Shown in pieces: positions 8,184-15,313 of a stretch of 64,000 nucleotides of DNA. A program made the position numbers and the translations under genes. Position 1 is the stretch's first letter. Every line of letters starts with the position of its first letter. The stretch lies in assembly GCF_036961565.1 (NCBI RefSeq), contig NZ_JBAMDD010000013.1:1-64000 (forward strand), read 5' to 3'. The DNA is from Chitinimonas sp036961565. GTDB lineage: Bacteria; Pseudomonadota; Gammaproteobacteria; Burkholderiales; Chitinimonadaceae. The notes under the pieces were generated by a model, which worked only from the letters and a program-made list of their open reading frames with translations, had not been told where the DNA came from and did not search any database.

Positions 8184-8525
8184 TTACAGGGTGCCGGTGT
8201 GGTTGGCGCCCAGATAGTTGCCCACATCATCAAGGAAGATGTAAAGGGTACGCTTGGCTGTATCGCTCTCGGCGGGGTTCTGGTAGCTGACTACCCATAC
8301 CGGGCCGTTGGGGGTTTCGCGGCTGCTGATCTCCTTGGCCGAGGTCATTTTCCAGGAGAGCTGGAGCTTCTTGCTGTCGACCAGCATTTCGATCACCTTG
8401 TTACCACGTGCTGTTGCACCATCCTTGCTGATGGGCTCCTCATCGCCGTGATTGCCATGGGCGTGGGCGGCCAGGGTGGACAGGGCAAGCAGGGTGCCGA
8501 TCAGGGTTTGTTTCCAGAGTTTCAT
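8184..8525 (-). CDS. Secreted small protein of the DUF6488 type
   Basis: A 113-residue protein with a clear signal peptide (MKLWKQTLIGTLLALSTLAAHA) followed by a His/Asp-rich start (HGNHGDEE) that could bind a metal. The rest, with KVIEMLVDSKKLQLSW and a Trp-Val-Val-Ser-Tyr strand, resembles proteins annotated as DUF6488 in proteobacteria; that name is from memory and not verified. It is the last gene of the minus-strand cluster with the HupE-like protein and the anchor protein (58-base gap to the latter). A GAGGA ribosome binding site is present. Confidence 0.78.
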   Translation of the reverse strand: MKLWKQTLIGTLLALSTLAAHAHGNHGDEEPISKDGATARGNKVIEMLVDSKKLQLSWKMTSAKEISSRETPNGPVWVVSYQNPAESDTAKRTLYIFLDDVGNYLGANHTGTL

Positions 8526-8584
8526 TGTGGTCCTCGTATCAAGGAAATGAGATGGCGTCTGCCATCTCCGTGGGTGGTGCCTTT

Positions 8585-9199
8585 TCAGGGGCGATAGAGC
8601 TTCTTGTAGTAACCGCTGGTCTGCACGGTGATGGTGACGGGCTTATCGCCACGATTACGCCAATACCAGCCGTGGCTACCGTCAAAAGGGGCGACAAAGG
8701 CACCATGGCCCTCAGCTTTGTTGCGGTCTTTCCAGTAACTGCTGAACGCATCGGGGCTGGCGTTGGGTTTTTCGCCATGCATATCGAAGTTGACCAAGCC
8801 GCCATGGGTTTTCCAGCTGAACACGAAACGCTCGCCCGCTTGCATGCTCGCCTTAATTTCTGCACCTTCATCCGGTTGTAGCGTCAGGGTCAGGGTATCG
8901 CTGCGGAAAGGCGTGGGCGACCGCCACGTGGCCGTCAACGGGGAGCTATCCAGGCTGAAGTTGGGGTCCAACCCGGTTGCTGCCGGTGCCGTGGGTGGGA
9001 CGGGATCGTTGGCGGGCTTGGCGCTCAGCGCGGTCAGGCCTAGCCGCTTACCCAGGCCGGTGGGGTCGATACCGTATTCTGCGGGCAGTACTACCGTTGT
9101 CAGCAAGATAGCGGCAGCGCTGAGTGCGGCGCCAGTAGCCTTTACCAATTGGGCGGTGGTGGGCAGGTGGGGGTGATCGGAGTGCAGGTGTCTGGTCAT
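8585..9199 (-). CDS. Single-pass membrane-anchored protein in the HupE cluster
   Basis: 204 residues: a cytoplasmic His-rich N-terminus (TRHLHSDHPHLPT), one membrane helix (about residues 22-45), then a periplasmic domain of beta character with SMQAGERFVFSWKTHGGLVNFDMHGE and a C-terminal GSHGWYWRNRG.KPVTITVQTSGYYKKL. It matches what databases usually call 'transmembrane anchor protein', of unknown function. It begins four bases after the HupE-like stop and is followed by the DUF6488-type gene, so all three are one operon. Confidence 0.82.
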   Translation of the reverse strand: MTRHLHSDHPHLPTTAQLVKATGAALSAAAILLTTVVLPAEYGIDPTGLGKRLGLTALSAKPANDPVPPTAPAATGLDPNFSLDSSPLTATWRSPTPFRSDTLTLTLQPDEGAEIKASMQAGERFVFSWKTHGGLVNFDMHGEKPNASPDAFSSYWKDRNKAEGHGAFVAPFDGSHGWYWRNRGDKPVTITVQTSGYYKKLYRP

Positions 9200-9203
9200 C
9201 GCA

Positions 9204-9938
9204 TCAGTTTAAGGTGGGCGTGAAATAGCCGGCCAACTGGTAGCCGATCAATACAAAGCCTGCGGCCATCAGGGCGCTATTGGCGACCAGCACGTGGCGG
9301 TGAAAGGACGGCATCTTCCGCCAGAAACCCATGGCAATCAGGATGGCACTGAGCGCCAGTATCTGGCCTATCTCCACACCGACATTGAAGGCCAGGATAT
9401 TGGCTATCAGCCCGTCCTCAGCCAGTGTGAATGCTTGTAGCTTGGTAGCAAGGCCAAAGCCGTGAAAGAAGCCAAATATCAACACCGCAGCCTTGGTATT
9501 GGGCTGGCAACCCAGAATGCGCTGGAAGCCACCCAGATTATCGAAAGCCTTGTACACAACAGAGAGGCCGATGATGGCGTCGACGATATAGGCATTTGCA
9601 TGGGTGTTGCTGAGCACGCCGTAGAGCAGGGTAACGCTATGCCCAATGGCGAACAGCGTGACGTAGGCTGCGATCTCCCTCATCCGGTACAGGAAGAAGA
9701 TCACCCCAACCAGGAACAGTAGATGGTCGTAGCCGGTGACCATGTGCTTGGCGCCGAGGTAGATGAAGGGCAGCAGCTGCATGCCGCTGACGCCTTCAAT
9801 AAAAGCCTGGTCGTCCTCGGCTACGCCATGGGCAAACGCTTCGGCACCAAAACCGATGATCAGCAGGACAGCCATCAGCCTAGCCAGCCATCCACGCCCT
9901 GGGCTTGGCCGGGCTTGCCATGATGCTGCGAGCTGCAT
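9204..9938 (-). CDS. HupE/UreJ-family membrane protein
   Basis: A 244-residue inner-membrane protein of the HupE/UreJ type: after the first hydrophobic segment (signal or helix, residues 18-36) it has the family motif FIYLGAKHMVTGYDHLLFLVGVIFFL, then FAIGHSVTLLYGV and FGFFHGFGLATKL, His-containing helices thought in this family to carry nickel or other divalent metals. No urease or hydrogenase gene is nearby. Together with the two following genes it forms a compact operon; a metal-transport role is inferred from the family only. Confidence 0.9.
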   Translation of the reverse strand: MQLAASWQARPSPGRGWLARLMAVLLIIGFGAEAFAHGVAEDDQAFIEGVSGMQLLPFIYLGAKHMVTGYDHLLFLVGVIFFLYRMREIAAYVTLFAIGHSVTLLYGVLSNTHANAYIVDAIIGLSVVYKAFDNLGGFQRILGCQPNTKAAVLIFGFFHGFGLATKLQAFTLAEDGLIANILAFNVGVEIGQILALSAILIAMGFWRKMPSFHRHVLVANSALMAAGFVLIGYQLAGYFTPTLN

Positions 9939-10141
9939 GCTTGCGGACTCCTGGAGTCGCTATACAGGGAGGGTGATGATACGGTTGGAGCGGCGCGTCT
10001 GGTTTGTCGTGCAGGCGCATCCTACCGGCGCGAGGTATTGCTTGCAATACAATGGCATAAACCTAGCTTTAAGGGGCCGCCAGGTGCGGTGCCCTGAGGA
10101 GGCAGGTTGCGTTTTCTGGCGGTTTTCTTCAGGCAGCATGG

Positions 10142-10168
10142 CCTGGCCGGGGGTAAGCCCGGGCCAGG
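10142..10168 (-). terminator. GC-rich hairpin downstream of katG
   Basis: CCTGGCC-GGG and CCCGGGCCAGG can pair with one bulged base in the gap between katG and the HupE operon. There is no T-tract on the minus strand, so it may be a factor-dependent terminator or only a stable hairpin. Confidence 0.35.
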
Positions 10169-10211
10169 ACAGAAGGCGGTGGGTTGATGCCTTGCTACCC
10201 AACCACCATCA

Positions 10212-12413
10212 TCACGCAAGGTCGAAGCGATCCAGGTTCATCACCTTGCTCCAGGCTGCCACAAAGTCATGAACAAACATCTGCTGCGCGTCGTTGCTGG
10301 CATAGACCTCGGCCAGTGCCCGGAGCTGGGAATTGGAGCCGAAGACCAGATCGACGACTGTGGCGGTCCATTTGACCTCTCCCGTGGCACGGTCACGTCC
10401 TTCCAGCACACCGGCCGTATTGTCTGACTTTTGCCATTTCGTGCCCATGTCGAGCAGGTTCACGAAGAAGTCATTGCTCAAGGTCTCTGGCCGGTGGGTA
10501 AACACACCATGCGGGGATTGAGCCGTGTTGGCGTTCAAGACGCGTAGGCCGCCGACCAGCACGGTCATCTCGGGCGCGGTCAGCGTCATCAGCTGGGCCT
10601 TGTCTACCAGCAGTTCTGCCACGGTGTTTTCCAGTCCCTTGCGGGCATAGTTGCGGAAGCCATCTGCAGCGGGCTCCAGCACGGCAAATGATGCTACATC
10701 GGTCTGTTCCTGCGCGGCATCCATACGGCCCGGCGAGAACGGCACTTGTACCGCGTGTCCGGCCTTCCTGGCGGCAGCCTCAATGGCAGCACCGCCTGCC
10801 AGCACGATCAGATCGGCCAGCGAGATTTTCTTGCCGCCGGACTGCTCGGCGTTGAATGCCTGCTGGATAACCTCGAGTCGCTGCAAGACATTCGCCAGTT
10901 CAGCCGGCTGGTTGACCGCCCAGTCCTTTTGCGGCGCAAGCCGCAGACGGGCGCCATTGGCGCCGCCGCGCTTGTCGCTGCCACGGAAGGTGGCTGCCGC
11001 AGACCAGGCGGTATTGACCAATTGCGAGATGGACAGACCTGAGTCGAGTATTCTGGTCTTCAGGGTGGCGATGTCCTGCTCATCCACCAGTGGGTGATCC
11101 ACCGCCGGGATAGGATCCTGCCATAGCTGGGGCTGGCTGGGCACCAAGGAGCCGAGATAGCGTGAAAGCGGCCCCATGTCACGGTGGGTCAGCTTGTACC
11201 AGGCCTTGGCGAAAGCATCCGAGAATTCCTGCGGATTCGCATGGAAGCGTCGCGAAATCTTTTCGTAGGCGGGATCCATCCGCAGGGCGAGGTCGGCGGT
11301 GGACATCATGGGGGCGTGGCGTCTGGTAGGGTCATGCGCGTCGGGCACGGTGCCGGCAGCGGCGGCATCCTTGGGTGTCCACTGGTGTGCACCGGCAGGG
11401 CTCTTGGTCAGCTCCCATTCGTAGCCAAACAGGTTTTCGAAGTAATTGTTGTCCCATTGGATAGGGTTCTTGGTCCATGCGCCTTCCAGGCCGCTGGTAA
11501 TGGTGTGGACACCTTTGCCGCTGCCGAAGGTGTTGATCCAGCCCAGGCCCTGTGCCTCAAGGTCGGCACCTTCCGGCTCCGGCCCGACATACTGTCCGGG
11601 GTCGGCAGCGCCATGGCACTTGCCGAACGTGTGGCCGCCGGCTATCAAGGCGACGGTCTCTTCGTCGTCCATGGCCATGCGGGCGAAGGTTTCCCGGATG
11701 TCCCGCGCGGATGCGACCGGGTCTGGCGTGCCATTCGGCCCTTCCGGATTTACATAGATCAAACCCATCTGCACGGCGGCAAGGGGGTTCTCCAGCTGCC
11801 GTTCACCGCTGTAGCGCTCATCTGCCAGCCACTTGCCCTCCTGGCCCCAGTAGATATCTTCTTCCGGCTCCCAGATGTCCTCGCGGCCGCCTGCAAAGCC
11901 AAAGGTCTTGAAGCCCATCGAATCGAGGGCAACGTTGCCGGCCAAGATCATGAGATCGGCCCAGGAGAGTTTGCGGCCATACTTTTGCTTGATCGGCCAG
12001 AGTAGCCGCCGTGCCTTGTCGAGGTTGCCGTTGTCGGGCCAGCTGTTGAGCGGTGCAAAGCGCTGCGCACCTGCGCCTGCGCCACCACGACCATCGGCAA
12101 TGCGGTAGGTGCCAGCGCTGTGCCAAGCCATGCGGATGAAGAAGGGGCCGTAGTGGCCGTAGTCGGCAGGCCACCAGGCTTGCGAATCGGTCATCAGCGC
12201 ATGCAAGTCACGGCACACGGCATCGAGGTCAAGGCTCTTGAAGGCTTCGGCGTAGTTGAATGCCTTGCCCATGGGGTCGGACTTGGCGGAGTGCTGGTGC
12301 AGTATCTTCAGGTTCAGCTGATTGGGCCACCAGTCTGCATTCGATGGCGCACCCCTCGCGACCGTGTGTTTGGCAGCACCGGAAGAGAAGGGGCATTTTG
12401 CTTCGTTGGACAT
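10212..12413 (-). CDS. katG: Catalase-peroxidase
   Basis: Bifunctional haem catalase/peroxidase removing hydrogen peroxide. The 733-residue protein contains two peroxidase-like halves; the active N-terminal half has RMAWHSAGTYR (distal Arg, Trp and His; about residues 88-98) and the proximal haem ligand in GGHTFGKCHGA (about residue 257). Length is normal for KatG. The start at 12413 (MSNEAKCPFSSG) was chosen because AAGGAGA lies eight bases upstream, rather than the longer frame to 12443. An OxyR-type ATAG-N7-CTAT site is 66 bases upstream. Confidence 0.97.
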   Translation of the reverse strand: MSNEAKCPFSSGAAKHTVARGAPSNADWWPNQLNLKILHQHSAKSDPMGKAFNYAEAFKSLDLDAVCRDLHALMTDSQAWWPADYGHYGPFFIRMAWHSAGTYRIADGRGGAGAGAQRFAPLNSWPDNGNLDKARRLLWPIKQKYGRKLSWADLMILAGNVALDSMGFKTFGFAGGREDIWEPEEDIYWGQEGKWLADERYSGERQLENPLAAVQMGLIYVNPEGPNGTPDPVASARDIRETFARMAMDDEETVALIAGGHTFGKCHGAADPGQYVGPEPEGADLEAQGLGWINTFGSGKGVHTITSGLEGAWTKNPIQWDNNYFENLFGYEWELTKSPAGAHQWTPKDAAAAGTVPDAHDPTRRHAPMMSTADLALRMDPAYEKISRRFHANPQEFSDAFAKAWYKLTHRDMGPLSRYLGSLVPSQPQLWQDPIPAVDHPLVDEQDIATLKTRILDSGLSISQLVNTAWSAAATFRGSDKRGGANGARLRLAPQKDWAVNQPAELANVLQRLEVIQQAFNAEQSGGKKISLADLIVLAGGAAIEAAARKAGHAVQVPFSPGRMDAAQEQTDVASFAVLEPAADGFRNYARKGLENTVAELLVDKAQLMTLTAPEMTVLVGGLRVLNANTAQSPHGVFTHRPETLSNDFFVNLLDMGTKWQKSDNTAGVLEGRDRATGEVKWTATVVDLVFGSNSQLRALAEVYASNDAQQMFVHDFVAAWSKVMNLDRFDLA

Positions 12414-12478
12414 GGTGGTCTCCTTTGATAGTGATGCATGCACTGGACGAGGTAAGCCAGTTTGGAACTTGGCTTAAA

Positions 12479-12493
12479 ATAGATCAAATCTAT
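12479..12493. promoter_or_regulatory. OxyR-type half-site upstream of katG
   Basis: ATAG-ATCAAAT-CTAT fits the OxyR consensus ATAG-nTnnnAn-CTAT exactly, and lies inside a longer perfect inverted repeat (9-base arms, 12476-12496). It is 66 bases before the katG start. A second ATAG-N7-CTAT pair at the usual spacing is not present; only a degenerate one is seen on the far side. Role inferred from known OxyR control of katG. Confidence 0.55.
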
Positions 12494-12698
12494 TTTCATT
12501 ATTAAATTGATAGTATTTGCCTGTTGGTTTGAATATAGGGCTGCTCGGGGCGGGCGGCGAGCATCACTCAGCATAGGCAATCACGCTTGCTGCGCAATGT
12601 GCTGCTGATGTGGCGCCGGCAGCTGCGCATGCTGATGACGCTGCAGGTGCATAGGGGTGCCAGTCACTACCTTGCATAACAATTGTAGCGTCCTTAAC

Positions 12699-12735
12699 AA
12701 GGTACCTTGCAATGAAAGGTACCTTGCGCTACATT
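12699..12735 (+). promoter_or_regulatory. padR promoter with two AAGGTACCTT operators
   Basis: Two identical 10-base palindromes AAGGTACCTT (12699-12708 and 12716-12725) are centred 17 bases apart. They overlap a good promoter, TTGCAA (12707-12712), 17-base spacer, TACATT (12730-12735). One palindrome covers the -35 and the other the spacer, so a dimeric repressor bound there would block the polymerase. The most likely repressor is the PadR protein encoded right downstream (autoregulation). Confidence 0.65.
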
Positions 12736-12785
12736 GCAGCCATGTATGAACCAAGTGGCGCCTGTGGGTGCAAAGGGGTGGTTTG

Positions 12786-13094
12786 ATGAAGACACAGCTG
12801 AAGAAAGGCGTGCTGGAAATGTGCGTGCTTGCCGTGCTGGAGCGACATGACAGCTATGCCTATGAGATTGTCTCGACATTGGCCGACAGCGTGGAGATGA
12901 GTGAAGGCACCATTTATCCACTGATGCGGCGTTTGCAGAGCGATGGTCTGGTCAGCACCTATCTGGTCGAGTCTGACGCCGGGCCACCGCGCAAGTACTA
13001 CCGCCTGGAGGTAAAGGGGGCAGAGGTGCTGGGCCAGATGAAGCAGGAGTGGGGCAGCTTTCTGGAAGAAGTGAACAGGATAGTGCAGGGATGA
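12786..13094 (+). CDS. PadR-family transcriptional regulator
   Basis: A 102-residue winged-helix protein: KTQLKKGVLEMCVLAVLERHDSYAYEIV, SEGTIYPLMRRLQSDGLVSTYLVESDAGPPRKYYRLEVKGAEVL is the full PadR signature, with the C-terminal dimer helix (GQMKQEWGSFLEEVNRIV). ATG at 12786 was preferred over 12768 because AGGGGTGG sits eight bases upstream and PadR proteins start at this point. It overlaps the DUF1700 gene by four bases. PadR/DUF1700 pairs are known as envelope-stress-responsive units in other bacteria; here the effector is unknown. Confidence 0.93.
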   Translation: MKTQLKKGVLEMCVLAVLERHDSYAYEIVSTLADSVEMSEGTIYPLMRRLQSDGLVSTYLVESDAGPPRKYYRLEVKGAEVLGQMKQEWGSFLEEVNRIVQG

Positions 13095-13690
13095 TGACCA
13101 TGAACCGCGAACAGTTTCTTAAAACACTGAAGCAAGAGTTGCGTGCCATGCCTGAACGCGAGCGCAACGAGATCCTGGCTGACTATGAGGAGTATTTCCG
13201 TGATGCCCTTGCCGCAGGCAGGACGGAGGAGGACGTCGCACGCTCCTTGGGAGCGCCGCGGCAACTGGCAAGAGAGCTACGCGCCGAGGCCAGCATCAAG
13301 GGCTGGGAAGAGAAACGCTCTTTGGGCAACTTTGCCCGGCTGTTCCTTTCTGTGGCCGGCCTGGGTCTCGTTAACCTGATGCTGCTGCTGCCCCTGCTGA
13401 TCTTGGTGACGATACTGCTGTCGTTCTTTGTGGCCGCCTTCGCCTTGATTGCAGCCGGTGCCGGCTTGGTGCTGGCCAGTATTCCCGGTATGGGACTGGC
13501 GGGTTTCATTACCGTCGATGTTGCGGGGGTGGAGTTGGTAGAACCGCTGGCTGTTGCCCTGGCTGGGGTAGGGGTGTTCTGTTCGGGCCTGGTGTGGTTT
13601 CTGTTTGATGCCTGGGTGACCAAATGGGTGGCTGTGGGCCTGGTGAAATATGCCCGGCTCAACTTCCGCCTGCTACGCGGTGAAGCCTGA
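13091..13690 (+). CDS. DUF1700-family membrane protein
   Basis: A soluble N-terminal part of about 70 residues (MNREQFLKTLKQELRAMPERERNEILADYEEYFRDALAAGRTEEDVARSLGAPRQLARELRAE) is the DUF1700 signature. Three to four membrane helices follow (about residues 85-115, 125-145, 150-185). Translation starts at ATG 13091, 13094 or 13100; the first gives an ATGA overlap with padR. DUF1700 proteins are thought to work with the PadR regulator as a membrane sensor or partner; in this window it heads a row of small coupled ORFs. Confidence 0.9.
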   Translation: MMTMNREQFLKTLKQELRAMPERERNEILADYEEYFRDALAAGRTEEDVARSLGAPRQLARELRAEASIKGWEEKRSLGNFARLFLSVAGLGLVNLMLLLPLLILVTILLSFFVAAFALIAAGAGLVLASIPGMGLAGFITVDVAGVELVEPLAVALAGVGVFCSGLVWFLFDAWVTKWVAVGLVKYARLNFRLLRGEA

Positions 13691-13712
13691 CTATCTGTGA
13701 GGAGCGGCGACC

Positions 13713-13928
13713 ATGTTTGGACTATTTGGCTTGGCAAGATCGGCCCGCGTGAGCGGCTGTGGTACGGGTCATTCATCGCCTATCGCTGCGGCTGAGGCAG
13801 CGAAAGTGGCGGTTGATCGCATTTGCGTCGCGGTGGACTCTGGGCTGAGTCAGGATGCAGGGCATGCAAGACCCCCAACAAGTCGTGAACAGCCACATCT
13901 ACATGAGCGTGAAGGAGTAGCCGCATGA
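13713..13928 (+). CDS. Small ORF of 71 residues in the padR operon
   Basis: A short ORF with a good GAGGAG ribosome binding site ten bases before its ATG. It starts 22 bases after the DUF1700 gene, and its stop overlaps the next start (ATGA). The product is mostly Ala/Arg/His with no recognisable domain, and the composition is not very protein-like, so it may be a coding artefact or a degraded gene. Position and overlap are the main support. Confidence 0.35.
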   Translation: MFGLFGLARSARVSGCGTGHSSPIAAAEAAKVAVDRICVAVDSGLSQDAGHARPPTSREQPHLHEREGVAA

Positions 13929-14146
13929 AACCGTATGAAGGAAACCACCTGGATGACCTGCTTGAGTCCGCCCTGATACTGAGTGCGGGCTTGTTCATGT
14001 GTCTGACCTTGGTGATGGACTTCGGTATGGGCGGCAAGGCCGGGCAAGCGGAAGCACAGCATGCTGATCAGCTGGCTGCTTCGGCCTGGGGAGCTGCTCT
14101 GCCAGCCACGCCTGTGGCTGCCGGACCCGGATCGGGCAAGGCTTGA
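13925..14146 (+). CDS. Small membrane protein in the padR operon
   Basis: 73 residues with an acidic start (MKPYEGNHLDDLLE) and one membrane helix (about residues 15-36), then a hydrophilic Ala/Gly-rich tail. AAGGAG lies eight bases upstream of the ATG. The start overlaps the stop of the preceding ORF and the end precedes the next ORF by ten bases. No family recognised; membrane anchoring is seen, function not. Confidence 0.5.
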   Translation: MKPYEGNHLDDLLESALILSAGLFMCLTLVMDFGMGGKAGQAEAQHADQLAASAWGAALPATPVAAGPGSGKA

Positions 14147-14156
14147 GGTGCGTGCC

Positions 14157-14402
14157 ATGCCTGGTGAAGCGTTGCGAAGCGCATTGCAATTAGGTGTTGC
14201 CACCCTGCTGGGTAGTGGCTTGGTGCTGGGCATAACGGCCATGCTGGTGAATATGGTGCCGCAGGCGCAAGCGCCCCACGGTGAGCCGCATGGTGTACCC
14301 GTGCTGAGCAAGCCTACGACGAGAGATGCCGCTACAGCACGCTTCAGGCAAGCTAACGGACCATCGCTGGATGAGCCTGTAGCCAGGGCCGCAACAAGCT
14401 GA
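14157..14402 (+). CDS. Small single-pass membrane protein at the end of the padR operon
   Basis: 81 residues beginning MPGEALRSALQLG, with a membrane helix at about residues 8-35 and a Pro/Ala-rich periplasmic-type tail. A GAGGTG ribosome binding site precedes the ATG by seven bases. An ATG at 14061 in the same frame would give a 113-residue form overlapping the previous gene. It converges on the binding-protein gene at 14428-15186. No family recognised. Confidence 0.5.
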   Translation: MPGEALRSALQLGVATLLGSGLVLGITAMLVNMVPQAQAPHGEPHGVPVLSKPTTRDAATARFRQANGPSLDEPVARAATS

Positions 14403-14427
14403 TGCCCGCTTGATTGCGGGTGCAGGA

Positions 14428-15186
14428 CTACTGCATATTATGTTGCACGTCCTGCCACTGATCGCGTATCGCCTTATAGCGACCACTCTGCCGCAGCAGT
14501 GCCATGCCTTGATTGAACTGCTGCATGGCGGCGTAGGCATCCGGGTGGGTCTTGGAGAATACGGTGTAGACGCCTGACTCGGCGACCTGACCGACGATCT
14601 TGAACTTGCCGAAGAATTCGTTAGGGCGGCGATTGATCAGGGCCTTGGTGTTCCACTCCATGGCTACCGTGTATTGCACCCGTCCCGCTATCAGCATGCG
14701 GAAATTGTTCTCGTCGCGGGGTGTGAAGATGCGCTTGATTTTCTGGTTGGTATCAAACTCAGGGCCGTATTCGTAGCCATTGGTGACGGCGACTTCCTTG
14801 CCCTCCAGATCGTGCGGCCGCAGGCCGTGCTCTGTGCTGCCCGCGCGGGCGTATATCTGGTATTGCACTGTGAACATGGGTTGTTCATTCCATAGGTAAT
14901 CCCGCTCTATGCCGGGATGGCGCAGGGTATTGAAGCAACCTATCAGCGCCCCCGCCTTGGTGAGCGCCATGCAACGCGCATAGGGCATGACCTTGTATTC
15001 CACCTTGACGCCCGCCGCCTGGAAGGCCTCTCGCACCAGATCGACCGTAAGGCCTTTGAGTTGCCCGTTGACGAGGCCCGATTGCGGGTACCAGTCGTCT
15101 TCTGCGCCTATGGTGACGGTGTCGCCTGCCTTGGCAGGGAGGCCGAGGCATAGGGCGGTGAGTGCTAGCCAGCAAAGTCTTTTCAT
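14428..15186 (-). CDS. Orphan periplasmic solute-binding protein, family 3, paralogue of the one at 3762-4499
   Basis: 252 residues with a signal peptide (MKRLCWLALTALCLGLPAKA) and a mature protein beginning DTVTIGAEDDWYPQSG. The match to the 3762-4499 product runs the full length: LVREAFQAAGVKVEYKVMPYARCM, IGCFNTLRHPGIE, VTNGYEYGPEFDT, LIAGRVQYT. The ARCM/GCF cysteine pair is kept. There is no transporter gene beside it. Its ligand, probably an amino acid or related small molecule, is not predictable here. Confidence 0.9.
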   Translation of the reverse strand: MKRLCWLALTALCLGLPAKAGDTVTIGAEDDWYPQSGLVNGQLKGLTVDLVREAFQAAGVKVEYKVMPYARCMALTKAGALIGCFNTLRHPGIERDYLWNEQPMFTVQYQIYARAGSTEHGLRPHDLEGKEVAVTNGYEYGPEFDTNQKIKRIFTPRDENNFRMLIAGRVQYTVAMEWNTKALINRRPNEFFGKFKIVGQVAESGVYTVFSKTHPDAYAAMQQFNQGMALLRQSGRYKAIRDQWQDVQHNMQ

Positions 15187-15280
15187 GCCTGATCCCCAAG
15201 GTGCTTTTATTTAATATAGCAATCCGACGCAATGCCTGCCTGGGGTGGGCGTTAACGCGGCATCTGTGTCTGTAGCGCAT

Positions 15281-15306
15281 GAAAAAGCCCGGTATGAACC
15301 GGGCTT
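15281..15306 (-). terminator. Terminator after lysS
   Basis: AAGCCCGG (15285-15292) pairs perfectly with CCGGGCTT (15299-15306) around a six-base loop; on the minus strand the stem is followed by a run of T (complement of GAAAAA at 15281-15286). It lies eight bases beyond the lysS stop. Confidence 0.85.
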
Positions 15307-15313
15307 GTCTGCA

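Noticed and set aside
13855..13920. 21-codon frame MQGMQDPQQVVNSHIYMSVKE in the padR operon
   Set aside because: Its composition looks protein-like, but it is very short, has only a weak ribosome binding site and overlaps the 71-residue ORF in another frame; not enough to list as a gene.
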